From a virus: a DNA stretch of 59,486 nucleotides. The DNA lies in IMG/VR virus record IMGVR_UViG_3300027917_000004, positions 1 to 59,486 of that record; one strand, 5' to 3'. Shown in pieces: positions 33,355 through 38,585 of the stretch. How positions within the stretch are numbered: position 1 is the first letter of the stretch; each line of letters begins with the position of its first letter. The translations under genes and the position numbers were made by a program. The notes under the pieces were generated by a model. That model had not been told where the DNA came from and searched no databases. It saw only the letters and a list, made by a program, of their open reading frames with translations.

Positions 33355-33359
33355 CCCGC
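33339..33359 (+). terminator. Terminator at the end of the replication block
   Basis: GCGGGTTAT (33339-33347) and ATAGCCCGC (33351-33359) pair (one G-T) around TAA; the primase stop is in the right arm. A T-rich run (33369-33390) begins 10 nt later. On the other strand the same Ts encode the Lys-rich tail of the next gene. Confidence 0.6.
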
Positions 33360-33361
33360 GC

Positions 33362-33631
33362 CTAATTTGCTTTTTTCTTTTTCTTTTTTGCTTCGGTGAA
33401 AATCAGCTTTCCTGTGGTTTTAATATAATCATTTATTGTGGCGGCTTGGTTTTCGTTGCGCTCGCGTAGTTCTTCGACCTCTTTTTGAATTTCCATTAAT
33501 TCTTTTAATTTAGCCTCCGCCCTCCAAAAATCGTATTGGGCATTGATTAAATCTTCGCTTTTCCGGTGCAATTGATCGATGAGCAGCTGCATAAATTCTT
33601 CTTCAAAGTCCTCGGGGATTTCGACCAGCAT
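33362..33631 (-). CDS. Coiled-coil protein with polylysine tail
   Basis: 89 residues: EDFEEEFMQLLIDQLHRKSE, a long coil (WRAEAKLKELMEIQKEVEEL), and the end AKKKKKKAN. The basic tail is encoded by the A-rich counterpart of the terminator T-tract on the other strand. No family recognised. Last gene of the leftward accessory set. Confidence 0.6.
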   Translation of the reverse strand: MLVEIPEDFEEEFMQLLIDQLHRKSEDLINAQYDFWRAEAKLKELMEIQKEVEELRERNENQAATINDYIKTTGKLIFTEAKKKKKKAN

Positions 33632-33643
33632 GATTTGTCTCCT

Positions 33644-33928
33644 TCATTGGTATTGCGAGAAAATAAACTCTTTTGCGGTCTCTAGGGCGTAGCAATGCTT
33701 AACCTCGCCATGAATTGAGACCGCCCTATATTTCGGGCCGTCCGGCATGGGTTTGGTAATTTTATTCAGCCACCCCATAACCGCCCCGTCACGGGTGAGG
33801 GTAATTACCCCCTCCTCTAGGCTGGTGCATATAGCGTTAATTCGGGTTACGGGTTCGAGCTTGGGCTTGGGCTTTTTTTCGTCCAAAACGATTCCCAGCA
33901 TATTAGCTAAATCTCGCGGCATATCCAT
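33644..33928 (-). CDS. Hypothetical protein, 94 aa
   Basis: Starts MDMPRDLANMLGIVLDEKK, then ITLTRDGAVMGWLNKITKPM and YRAVSIHGEVKHCYALETAK. Preceded by AAGGAGGGG inside the small membrane gene, whose stop overlaps its ATG (TAATG). No known domain. Confidence 0.62.
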   Translation of the reverse strand: MDMPRDLANMLGIVLDEKKPKPKLEPVTRINAICTSLEEGVITLTRDGAVMGWLNKITKPMPDGPKYRAVSIHGEVKHCYALETAKEFIFSQYQ

Positions 33929-34050
33929 TAGTGGCCCCTCCTTTTAGGTCTAGACGGCAAACAAAGCAGAAAGATGAAACCGAAAAATAGCGCGGCACCG
34001 ATTAATAAAAGCTTAAACAGCGCGGCGAGTCCTGTAATTAAATCTTTCAC
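33928..34050 (-). CDS. Small single-span membrane protein, 40 aa
   Basis: GTG start overlapping the previous stop, stop overlapping the next ATG. KDLITGLAALFKLLLIGAAL and FFGFIFLLCLP form one long hydrophobic helix, followed by SRPKRRGH, so the basic end is probably cytoplasmic. Could be an antiholin- or exclusion-type peptide, but nothing specific is recognised. Confidence 0.6.
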   Translation of the reverse strand: MKDLITGLAALFKLLLIGAALFFGFIFLLCLPSRPKRRGH

Positions 34051-34241
34051 CCTGTTTGCCCCATGTCTTGAATTTCATTTATCGCGCACTCGAATGTTTC
34101 ATTTTCTACGAGGGCGTCTAATCGCTCATAAGGGTCGAGGCTGAAAAAGTGTTTTTCGATCTCCTCGAAGGTCTCTAAATCCGTTTCAATTTCATAAATT
34201 GAAAAGGTTACGTTTCGAAGGTGAATCCGTTTCCTAGCCAT
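34047..34241 (-). CDS. Small acidic protein, 64 aa
   Basis: From ATG 34241: MARKRIHLRNVTFSIYEIET, then LETFEEIEKHFFSLDPYERL. An earlier in-frame start would overlap the preceding gene by 67 nt. No family recognised. Confidence 0.58.
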   Translation of the reverse strand: MARKRIHLRNVTFSIYEIETDLETFEEIEKHFFSLDPYERLDALVENETFECAINEIQDMGQTG

Positions 34242-34242
34242 T

Positions 34243-34497
34243 TTATGCCCCCCAGCTTGCAACGTAATTATCCCCATCGAAAAGCACCGCTTCGATAGTG
34301 CCGGAAGCACCCGCCACCGCTAGGGCCGTTTGAATCGCTTGCATTGCATCGCATAGGGCCCCGCCATAAAACCCCCAGCGTTCGACCTCTGAATCGTGGG
34401 CGGGGGCCTCGCAAATCTTTACCGCCCCCGCTTCTTTCGCCTTGGCATAGGTTTCGAACTTAACCGAATTATAAAAGTGAAGCGTCAAATCAGACAT
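34243..34497 (-). CDS. Hypothetical protein, 84 aa
   Basis: MSDLTLHFYNSVKFETYAKA, YGGALCDAMQAIQTALAVAG and a beta end FDGDNYVASWGA. Overlaps the upstream gene by 8 nt. No recognised function. Confidence 0.6.
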   Translation of the reverse strand: MSDLTLHFYNSVKFETYAKAKEAGAVKICEAPAHDSEVERWGFYGGALCDAMQAIQTALAVAGASGTIEAVLFDGDNYVASWGA

Positions 34498-34723
34498 AGC
34501 TGGACTCCTTTGTTAGATATTTAGCGGGCACCTGATAAAAATCGGTTGGGCTATCTCGGAACGGGTCAAGATTGCGGGTGATCCCGAATAGTTCCCCGTT
34601 TTTTAGTTTCCAGTGAATCGTATACCCCGCCGCGTTGTCGTATCTTGCAACGGGGTACGGGTGAACGTCTAAAGCTTGGTCATAGATGATTTTGTAAAAT
34701 TCGGCTTTATTGGTCAGTCTCAT
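34490..34723 (-). CDS. Hypothetical protein, 77 aa
   Basis: MRLTNKAEFYKIIYDQALDV and WKLKNGELFGITRNLDPF. No recognised family. Twelve nucleotides downstream of the Cys-rich gene and likely co-transcribed with it. Confidence 0.6.
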   Translation of the reverse strand: MRLTNKAEFYKIIYDQALDVHPYPVARYDNAAGYTIHWKLKNGELFGITRNLDPFRDSPTDFYQVPAKYLTKESSYV

Positions 34724-34735
34724 TTTAGCCCCCTA

Positions 34736-35479
34736 TTATGCCGCGACCTTGCGGGCGTGATTTTCTCCGGCCCCGTGGGCCTCAATAACGATAGATTTAC
34801 CCTTGGCGCTATTACCCTTGCACAACCCGCAATCGGTACATTGAACCCCCTTGTTAGAGGGGCAAACAATCTCGGACCCCTTAACAATCTCGGACTCGGA
34901 ATTGACTAGGCGGAACGTACGGCGACCCAAGGCCCAAGCGGCTCGGGCTTGCTCGGCGCTTTCGACTGATTGCATAAACCAAGCGGGGTTAGCGGAGGCC
35001 TTGGGGTTTTCGAATTGGTGCGAATAGCCTGTCCACCCCTTAGCGCGGCTCAAAAGGCTTTCCCAAATGTAGCTAGGCACGGCGGCGGGGTCGCCATAGG
35101 TTCCGGCTCGGACCATTTTACCCGCGCCAAGGGCCGCGATTGCGTCATGGCCGCTAACCGTAGGGTAGCCGCCCCGTTGCAAGTGTTTCCAAGTGATAAG
35201 AACGCCTTGCCCGATGTTAACATAGCACCCGCGCCCGATTGCCAGCTTACCCTTTTCGGGGTTAGGCGTGCCGCGCAAGGGGCAATTGCCGCAAATAGAA
35301 TAATCGGCGCCCGTACGGTTAGCCTCACGCGGGTCGATATCGTCGCGCAGGATATAGGTTTGCACCATAAGGCCCGTTTTACGGTTGCGGGCGGAAAGAA
35401 CGGCGACAACGGCAATCGGTTGGCCGTCTAACAATGAAGGGCCGCGATAAATCACGGCGCTTTGCACAAGCTTAGTCAT
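34736..35479 (-). CDS. Cysteine-rich conserved protein of phages and plasmids
   Basis: 247 residues with two Cys clusters: ICGNCPLRG ... GRGCYVNIGQG (about 62-92) and CPSNKGVQCTDCGLCKG (about 209-225), and conserved RAGTYGDPAAVPSYIW and GWTGYSHQ segments between them. I recognise this pattern from uncharacterised proteins on mobile elements. The Cys spacing would suit a metal or Fe-S site. First gene behind the leftward promoter at about 35515, which carries operator sites. Confidence 0.72.
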   Translation of the reverse strand: MTKLVQSAVIYRGPSLLDGQPIAVVAVLSARNRKTGLMVQTYILRDDIDPREANRTGADYSICGNCPLRGTPNPEKGKLAIGRGCYVNIGQGVLITWKHLQRGGYPTVSGHDAIAALGAGKMVRAGTYGDPAAVPSYIWESLLSRAKGWTGYSHQFENPKASANPAWFMQSVESAEQARAAWALGRRTFRLVNSESEIVKGSEIVCPSNKGVQCTDCGLCKGNSAKGKSIVIEAHGAGENHARKVAA

Positions 35480-35512
35480 AGCGTTACCCCTAGAAAATAA
35501 ATCAGCGTGAAC

Positions 35513-35521
35513 CTTATAGCA
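35513..35521 (-). promoter_or_regulatory. Extended -10 promoter for the Cys-rich gene
   Basis: Minus strand reads ATGCTATAAG: TG-C-TATAAG, an extended -10 element. The same context (ATGCTATAAA) occurs at 37966-37974 before the gene at 37872. No good -35 is seen; operator 35522-35534 abuts it upstream. Confidence 0.5.
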
Positions 35522-35534
35522 TGGCGACCCGCCA
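35522..35534. promoter_or_regulatory. Operator site, regulon family
   Basis: TGGCG ACC CGCCA, a perfect dyad in the TGRCR-N3-YGCCA series that also occurs three times before the HTH gene at 29964. It adjoins the extended -10 of the leftward gene. Confidence 0.65.
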
Positions 35535-35545
35535 CAGTATATTAT

Positions 35546-35567
35546 ACTAAAGTCGTACGACTAAAGT
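35546..35567. repeat. 22-bp repeat, copy 1
   Basis: Identical to 38014-38035. It is built of GACTAAAGT-type direct repeats flanking the 12-bp dyad AGTCGTACGACT (35551-35562). In both places it sits upstream of a leftward gene and beside a TGRCR-N3-YGCCA operator, so it is probably a second protein-binding site. Confidence 0.75.
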
Positions 35568-35571
35568 CTAA

Positions 35572-35584
35572 TGGCAATCCGCCA
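35572..35584. promoter_or_regulatory. Operator site, regulon family (imperfect)
   Basis: TGGCA ATC CGCCA, one mismatch from a perfect dyad; centre is 50 bp from the operator at 35522-35534, with the 22-bp repeat between. Confidence 0.55.
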
Positions 35585-35720
35585 CAAGATAGGCTATAAC
35601 TTAAATCACGCGCCGAGGTTGCCCGAGGCTAGTAGGAATGGCACCCTATGAATGAAGCCGGATAGCTCCGACAATAAAAGCCCCAAGCCTAGGTTAGGCC
35701 GTTATGGCGGTTGCGTTAGT

Positions 35721-35757
35721 CTGATTTGGTGAGGGGTAACCCTAAGAAGCAAATCAG
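35721..35757 (+). promoter_or_regulatory. Structured leader hairpin with GNRA loop
   Basis: CTGATTTG (35721-35728) pairs with CAAATCAG (35750-35757). Inside, AGGG (35732-35735) pairs with CCCT (35740-35743) across the tetraloop GTAA. It lies 37 nt before the start of the next gene and has no T-tract, so it looks like a leader structure, not a terminator. Confidence 0.5.
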
Positions 35758-35794
35758 GCCCGCCAATTAATTCTAGCTGATAGGGGTTAAGACA

Positions 35795-36205
35795 ATGGAA
35801 TATGCTACACTTAAAGAGAAAATCGCCGCCGAAAAGGTTGCCCGTGCGGAACGTCATTCCAATTATGAAACCGTCTTTAATAAGGCCTTGGCCGAGGGCT
35901 TGCTTGCGGGTCAAAACGCGCAACCCCGCGCCATGAAAATTACCGACTCCTTTACGGGTCAGACATGGGTCGAAGAGTCCGGCTTGTGCGGTTTCGCTTG
36001 GGTTATTGTAAAGGCCGCTAACAAGGGGTTCGGCCATTGGTTGCTTAAATCGGGCCGCGCTCGCAAGTCTTACTACGGCGGGGCCGAGATTTGGGTTAGC
36101 GAATTCGGCCAAAGCTATGAACGCAAGGCCGCAATGGCTAGCGCAATGGCTACGGTTTTTAATGACGCGGGTTTCGATAGCTACGCGGGGTCGCGGTTAG
36201 ACTAA
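35795..36205 (+). CDS. Hypothetical protein, 136 aa
   Basis: Helical basic start (LKEKIAAEKVARAERHSNYE), then FTGQTWVEESGLCGFAWVIV, HWLLKSGRARKSYYGGAEIW and an end with FNDAGFDSYAGSRLD. No recognised domain. Preceded by a structured leader and followed by a terminator, so it is a single-gene unit under its own control. Confidence 0.65.
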   Translation: MEYATLKEKIAAEKVARAERHSNYETVFNKALAEGLLAGQNAQPRAMKITDSFTGQTWVEESGLCGFAWVIVKAANKGFGHWLLKSGRARKSYYGGAEIWVSEFGQSYERKAAMASAMATVFNDAGFDSYAGSRLD

Positions 36206-36251
36206 AGGTTAACTAAGAAGCAAAAACCCCAATCAAACAGCAAAAACTAGG

Positions 36252-36279
36252 GGCCCCCTAAAAAGGGCCTTTTCTTTTT
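36252..36279 (+). terminator. Intrinsic terminator
   Basis: GGCCC (36252-36256) and GGGCC (36265-36269) with an 8-nt loop, followed directly by TTTTCTTTTT. Ends the single-gene unit at 35795-36205. Confidence 0.75.
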
Positions 36280-36317
36280 GCCGCCAATGGGTTAGATTGT
36301 TTCTAGAGGGGTTTTCA

Positions 36318-36506
36318 ATGTCTGATTCTTGGGTTTTTCCGGCGGTTGCTTTTGGCGCGATTGTAGGTTTTCCGGCCCTAGTTATTGCTTGGGCCTTGGC
36401 GCTTTCCTATTATGAGCGGGCAAAGGCCTTGCGGGTTCGCGATAACATGGGGCCCGATGCATGGGGGTCGCAAGATATCGACCCGCGCTTTAGGGGTAGC
36501 CGATGA
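36318..36506 (+). CDS. Small membrane protein before the small terminase
   Basis: 62 residues from ATG 36318 with GAGGGG upstream. SWVFPAVAFGAIVGFPALVI and AWALALSYY are hydrophobic, followed by a basic stretch (ERAKALRVRDN). It overlaps the small terminase start by 4 nt. Function unknown. Confidence 0.6.
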   Translation: MSDSWVFPAVAFGAIVGFPALVIAWALALSYYERAKALRVRDNMGPDAWGSQDIDPRFRGSR

Positions 36507-37186
36507 CCGGAAAGCTAGAGACGTTAGAGACAATGGAATCTCTCCCGTTGCCTAAAGAGACAAGGGCGGAAAAGCGGGAGCGGGTTAGCCGAGAGACTTT
36601 GGCCGAGCAAAGGATAGCGATTGCCGAGGGAGAGGCTAGGGCCGAGCAAGGTATAGCTTTGGCGCGACAAGCCGGAAGGCCTTCGACCTATGACCCTAAC
36701 AAGGCAATGGAAATATGCACCCGAATAGCTTTAGGGCAATCTCTCTCTAGCATATGCAAGCAAGAGGGGTTTCCTTGTGAGGCTACGGTTATGAAATGGT
36801 TCAATGACAATCCGCCATTCGTAAAGAGTTACGCCCGAGCGAGGGAGTTACAGGCGGACTCCCTATTCGACTCCATCATCGATATAGCCGATGACACTAG
36901 TCGGGACATAATCACCTTGCCCCCAGAAGAGGGAGAGGGAGGGAATGGCAAGACGGTTTTGAACCCCGTAGCGGTTAGTCGCGCCAAGGTCCGAATAGAT
37001 GCAAGATTCCGGTTATGCGGAAAGCTTAATCCGAAGAAGTACGGCGACAAGCTAGAGGCGTATATATCGGGGCCGGATGGCGGACCTATCGAAACAACGG
37101 TTATTCCGGCGGACCGGTTAGACCGGAACGCAAGAGACCGGCTTAGAGAGATATTGGCAACGGCGAAGGATATTACGCCGGAATAG
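36503..37186 (+). CDS. Terminase small subunit, Sf6 type
   Basis: 227 residues. After a charged N-terminus come AGRPSTYDPNKAMEICTRIA, GQSLSSICKQEGFPCEATVMKWF (helix-turn-helix), YARARELQADSLFDSIIDIA and RFRLCGKLNPKKYGDKL. This is the Sf6 gp1-type small terminase pattern: the HTH binds the packaging site and the middle forms the ring. The large subunit is encoded 1.4 kb away, past two leftward genes and a repeat-rich region, an unusual separation. Confidence 0.88.
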   Translation: MTGKLETLETMESLPLPKETRAEKRERVSRETLAEQRIAIAEGEARAEQGIALARQAGRPSTYDPNKAMEICTRIALGQSLSSICKQEGFPCEATVMKWFNDNPPFVKSYARARELQADSLFDSIIDIADDTSRDIITLPPEEGEGGNGKTVLNPVAVSRAKVRIDARFRLCGKLNPKKYGDKLEAYISGPDGGPIETTVIPADRLDRNARDRLREILATAKDITPE

Positions 37187-37191
37187 AAAAA

Positions 37192-37215
37192 GGCCGGAAG
37201 GTTTCCCCTCCGGCC
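37192..37215. terminator. Bidirectional terminator between convergent genes
   Basis: GGCCGGA (37192-37198) pairs with TCCGGCC (37209-37215). On the minus strand the stem is followed by TTTTTCT; on the plus strand only by CTTTGG. It separates the small terminase gene from the convergent gene ending at 37223 and is stronger for leftward transcription. Confidence 0.7.
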
Positions 37216-37222
37216 CTTTGGT

Positions 37223-37579
37223 TCACGCGGCGCTGTTTGCGTATCGGTCTTTAAAGAATTGCCCCGCCCATTGGTTATTCGCTTTGAAGTCTGAACCCTC
37301 TGGGAGGTGAGCATAAGACCTAATCCGGCTCCGGCCATTGGTATAGCTATCCTTTATCGGAGGCCTTTGTTCACCCCGAGAAAGAAGCGTAGCCAAATAA
37401 ATCGGAGCATCACAATCTTCTTCGAGGTAAACCGAGGTTACCCCGCTTGCGTCCGTTCTTGCGTAGCTACAACCGGAAAAGTCTTTTTCCCAGCTAAGGC
37501 CTACGCGGGAAAGTTCCGAGACCGGAACCTTTAGCCAAGCGTGTGAGGGGTCCGAATAGAGTGTAAGCGTCTTAGTCAT
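37223..37579 (-). CDS. Hypothetical protein, 118 aa
   Basis: MTKTLTLYSDPSHAWLKVPV, SELSRVGLSWEKDFSGCSYA, YLEEDCDAPIYLATLLSRG and a basic C-terminus. Resembles small proteins on phages and plasmids that begin with the LYSDPGHAWLKV pattern; function not known. Bounded by terminators on both sides, so it has its own promoter somewhere in 37580-37600 or is read through from upstream. Confidence 0.65.
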   Translation of the reverse strand: MTKTLTLYSDPSHAWLKVPVSELSRVGLSWEKDFSGCSYARTDASGVTSVYLEEDCDAPIYLATLLSRGEQRPPIKDSYTNGRSRIRSYAHLPEGSDFKANNQWAGQFFKDRYANSAA

Positions 37580-37598
37580 TAGTCTAATCCTTATGAGA

Positions 37599-37625
37599 TA
37601 GAGAAAAGGCGGGGTTGCCCCCGCC
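37599..37625 (-). terminator. Leftward terminator with GNRA loop
   Basis: On the minus strand GGCGGGG, loop GCAA, CCCCGCC (37608-37625), followed by TTTTCTCTA. It ends transcription of the gene at 37633-37872. Confidence 0.72.
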
Positions 37626-37632
37626 CATATTG

Positions 37633-37872
37633 TTAAACGCGGCCCCCGCCTTCTCCGGTAAGCATGTCCAATAGATCAAAAGCATCTTTATAGATGATTA
37701 AGTGTTTTTCTATCGGCCCGAACTTAGCCCGTTGCCAGCTGGGGGTATCTTCCTGATATTCCGACTCAATGGCCGTCAATTGCTCTTGTACCGCCTTGCG
37801 GGTTTTACCTATGAGCGAATAGCACTTGCTATCGTCTAACCGTTCGGCGGCCCAGTAAATCAGCTTTGGCAT
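37633..37872 (-). CDS. Hypothetical protein, 79 aa
   Basis: MPKLIYWAAERLDDSKCYSL, GKTRKAVQEQLTAIESEYQE and YKDAFDLLDMLTGEGGGRV. No recognised family. A single-gene unit: extended -10 promoter with operator at 37966-37996 and terminator at 37599-37625. Confidence 0.62.
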   Translation of the reverse strand: MPKLIYWAAERLDDSKCYSLIGKTRKAVQEQLTAIESEYQEDTPSWQRAKFGPIEKHLIIYKDAFDLLDMLTGEGGGRV

Positions 37873-37965
37873 TGTGTTAACCCTTTCTTAACGTAGGAAC
37901 GGCTCGCACCCGTCTAGGTTGCCCCAGCGGGTTGGCGAGTCGTTCACTTATCAAACAGCATGTTC

Positions 37966-37974
37966 TTTATAGCA
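37966..37974 (-). promoter_or_regulatory. Extended -10 promoter of the gene at 37872
   Basis: Minus strand ATGCTATAAA (TG-C-TATAAA), matching the element at 35513-35521. An operator dyad lies just upstream at 37980-37996. Confidence 0.5.
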
Positions 37975-37979
37975 TGGCC

Positions 37980-37996
37980 TATGGCAAATTGCCATA
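37980..37996. promoter_or_regulatory. Operator site, regulon family
   Basis: TATGGCAA-A-TTGCCATA is a perfect 17-bp dyad with core TGGCA AAT TGCCA (37982-37994), same form as the three operators before the HTH gene at 29964. Confidence 0.7.
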
Positions 37997-38013
37997 TAGC
38001 AATTAGTCTTAAG

Positions 38014-38035
38014 ACTAAAGTCGTACGACTAAAGT
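38014..38035. repeat. 22-bp repeat, copy 2
   Basis: Identical to 35546-35567, with the 12-bp dyad AGTCGTACGACT at 38019-38030. Directly preceded by, and overlapping, the 16-bp dyad TTAGTCTTAAGACTAA (38003-38018). Confidence 0.75.
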
Positions 38036-38047
38036 ATAAGCCGGTCT

Positions 38048-38177
38048 TTACCGGTAATCGCCGCCCCGCGCCGCGCCCCGCTTGGCCGCAGTCTTTACCG
38101 GTAATCATTGCCGGTAATCTTTATGGTTAACGCCGCGCCGCTTGGCCGTAATGTTTACAGGTAAACTTTTCCGGTAA
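38048..38177. repeat. 60-bp tandem repeats with TTACCGGTAA boxes
   Basis: Boxes TTACCGGTAA (38048, 38095), TTGCCGGTAA (38108), TTACAGGTAA (38155) and TTTCCGGTAA (38168) are spaced 47, 13, 47, 13 bp. This gives a 60-bp unit present just over twice, also marked by CGCTTGGCCG at 38079 or so and again 60 bp on. The perfect form of the box is a 10-bp dyad. Regular spacing like this is typical of iterons bound by an initiator or of terminase-binding sites. Confidence 0.72.
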
Positions 38178-38300
38178 TCGCGCCCGCCTCTCAAGGTACC
38201 CCGCAGCACCCCCCGCCACCCCCTAAAATGAAGGAGCATATGAGAAGGGGAATGGGCCAATCTCCAAAACGTCACACGCTTATTTTTTGAAACTCTTTAT

Positions 38301-38527
38301 GGGTCCCCTTTTCGGGGGTGGGGGTACCTGTTTCACATGAAACATGGGTCCCCTTTTTGATACCCCGGGTATACCGCTATATATGCGGATGCCTCCTATG
38401 GGTCCCCTGATGGCTTGTCGCGCCAAAAAATGGGCCACCGCAGCATCCCGCGATGACCCTGATTGTATCCGAAACCCCAAAAGGAACCACCCGTTTTGGT
38501 TATTTTGATTATAGCACGGGTCCCCTT
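38301..38527. repeat. Four GGGTCCCC boxes
   Basis: GGGTCCCCTT at 38301, 38346 and 38518 and GGGTCCCCTG at 38400, all on the plus strand and each preceded by YAY (TAT, CAT, TAT, CAC). Spacing is 45, 54 and 118 bp. They flank the parS-like site. Possible packaging-initiation or protein-binding repeats. Confidence 0.6.
38329..38344. promoter_or_regulatory. parS-like site
   Basis: TGTTTCACATGAAACA differs at one position (the second of the two central bases) from the chromosomal parS consensus TGTTTCACGTGAAACA bound by ParB in most bacteria. In a random 59-kb sequence a match with at most one mismatch is expected about 0.0007 times (49 variants of a 16-mer, equal base use). It lies in non-coding DNA next to iteron-like repeats. 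No complete ParB was seen in the phage, so host ParB would be the binder. Loss of the central CpG may weaken binding. Confidence 0.6.
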
Positions 38528-38555
38528 AAAGGGTAGGGGTACAGGGATTAGATTA

Positions 38556-38564
38556 TGGTATAAG
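38556..38564 (+). promoter_or_regulatory. Possible late promoter before the large terminase
   Basis: TGGTATAAG is an extended -10 (TG-G-TATAAG) 22 nt before the large terminase ATG. No clear -35 box, so an activator or the GcrA/alpha-CTD-like proteins of the phage could matter here. Confidence 0.45.
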
Positions 38565-38585
38565 GTTGGTTAGAGGGGTGGGGTA

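Larger units (their letters stand above)
35480..35794. other. Non-coding regulatory region between divergent genes
   Basis: 315 bp without a convincing gene. It holds an extended -10 for the leftward gene (TATAAG on the minus strand at 35513-35518, preceded by TGC), operators at 35522 and 35572, the dyad AGTATATTATACT (35536-35548), the long repeat at 35546-35567, a GCCTA/TAGGC dyad (35687-35699) and a leader hairpin at 35721-35757 before the rightward gene. Confidence 0.7.
37873..38585. other. Repeat-rich non-coding region upstream of the large terminase
   Basis: About 710 bp with no convincing gene. In order it holds the promoter/operator of the leftward gene (37966-37996), dyad TTAGTCTTAAGACTAA (38003-38018), the second copy of the 22-bp repeat (38014-38035), 60-bp tandem repeats (38048-38177), four GGGTCCCC boxes (38301-38527), a parS-like 16-mer (38329-38344), dyad ATACCCCGGGTAT (about 38360-38372) and a promoter before the terminase gene. 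Candidate for replication origin, packaging (pac/cos) site or both. Confidence 0.7.

Noticed and set aside
38228-38290. 20-codon ORF with AAGGAG upstream in the repeat region
   Set aside because: Too short, spacing between AAGGAG and ATG too tight, no sequence pattern to support it.
38280-38480. Leftward 66-residue ORF containing MFHVKQ
   Set aside because: The MFHVK peptide is what a parS-like site encodes by chance on that strand; the ORF runs through GGGTCCCC repeats, lacks an RBS and lies in non-coding DNA.
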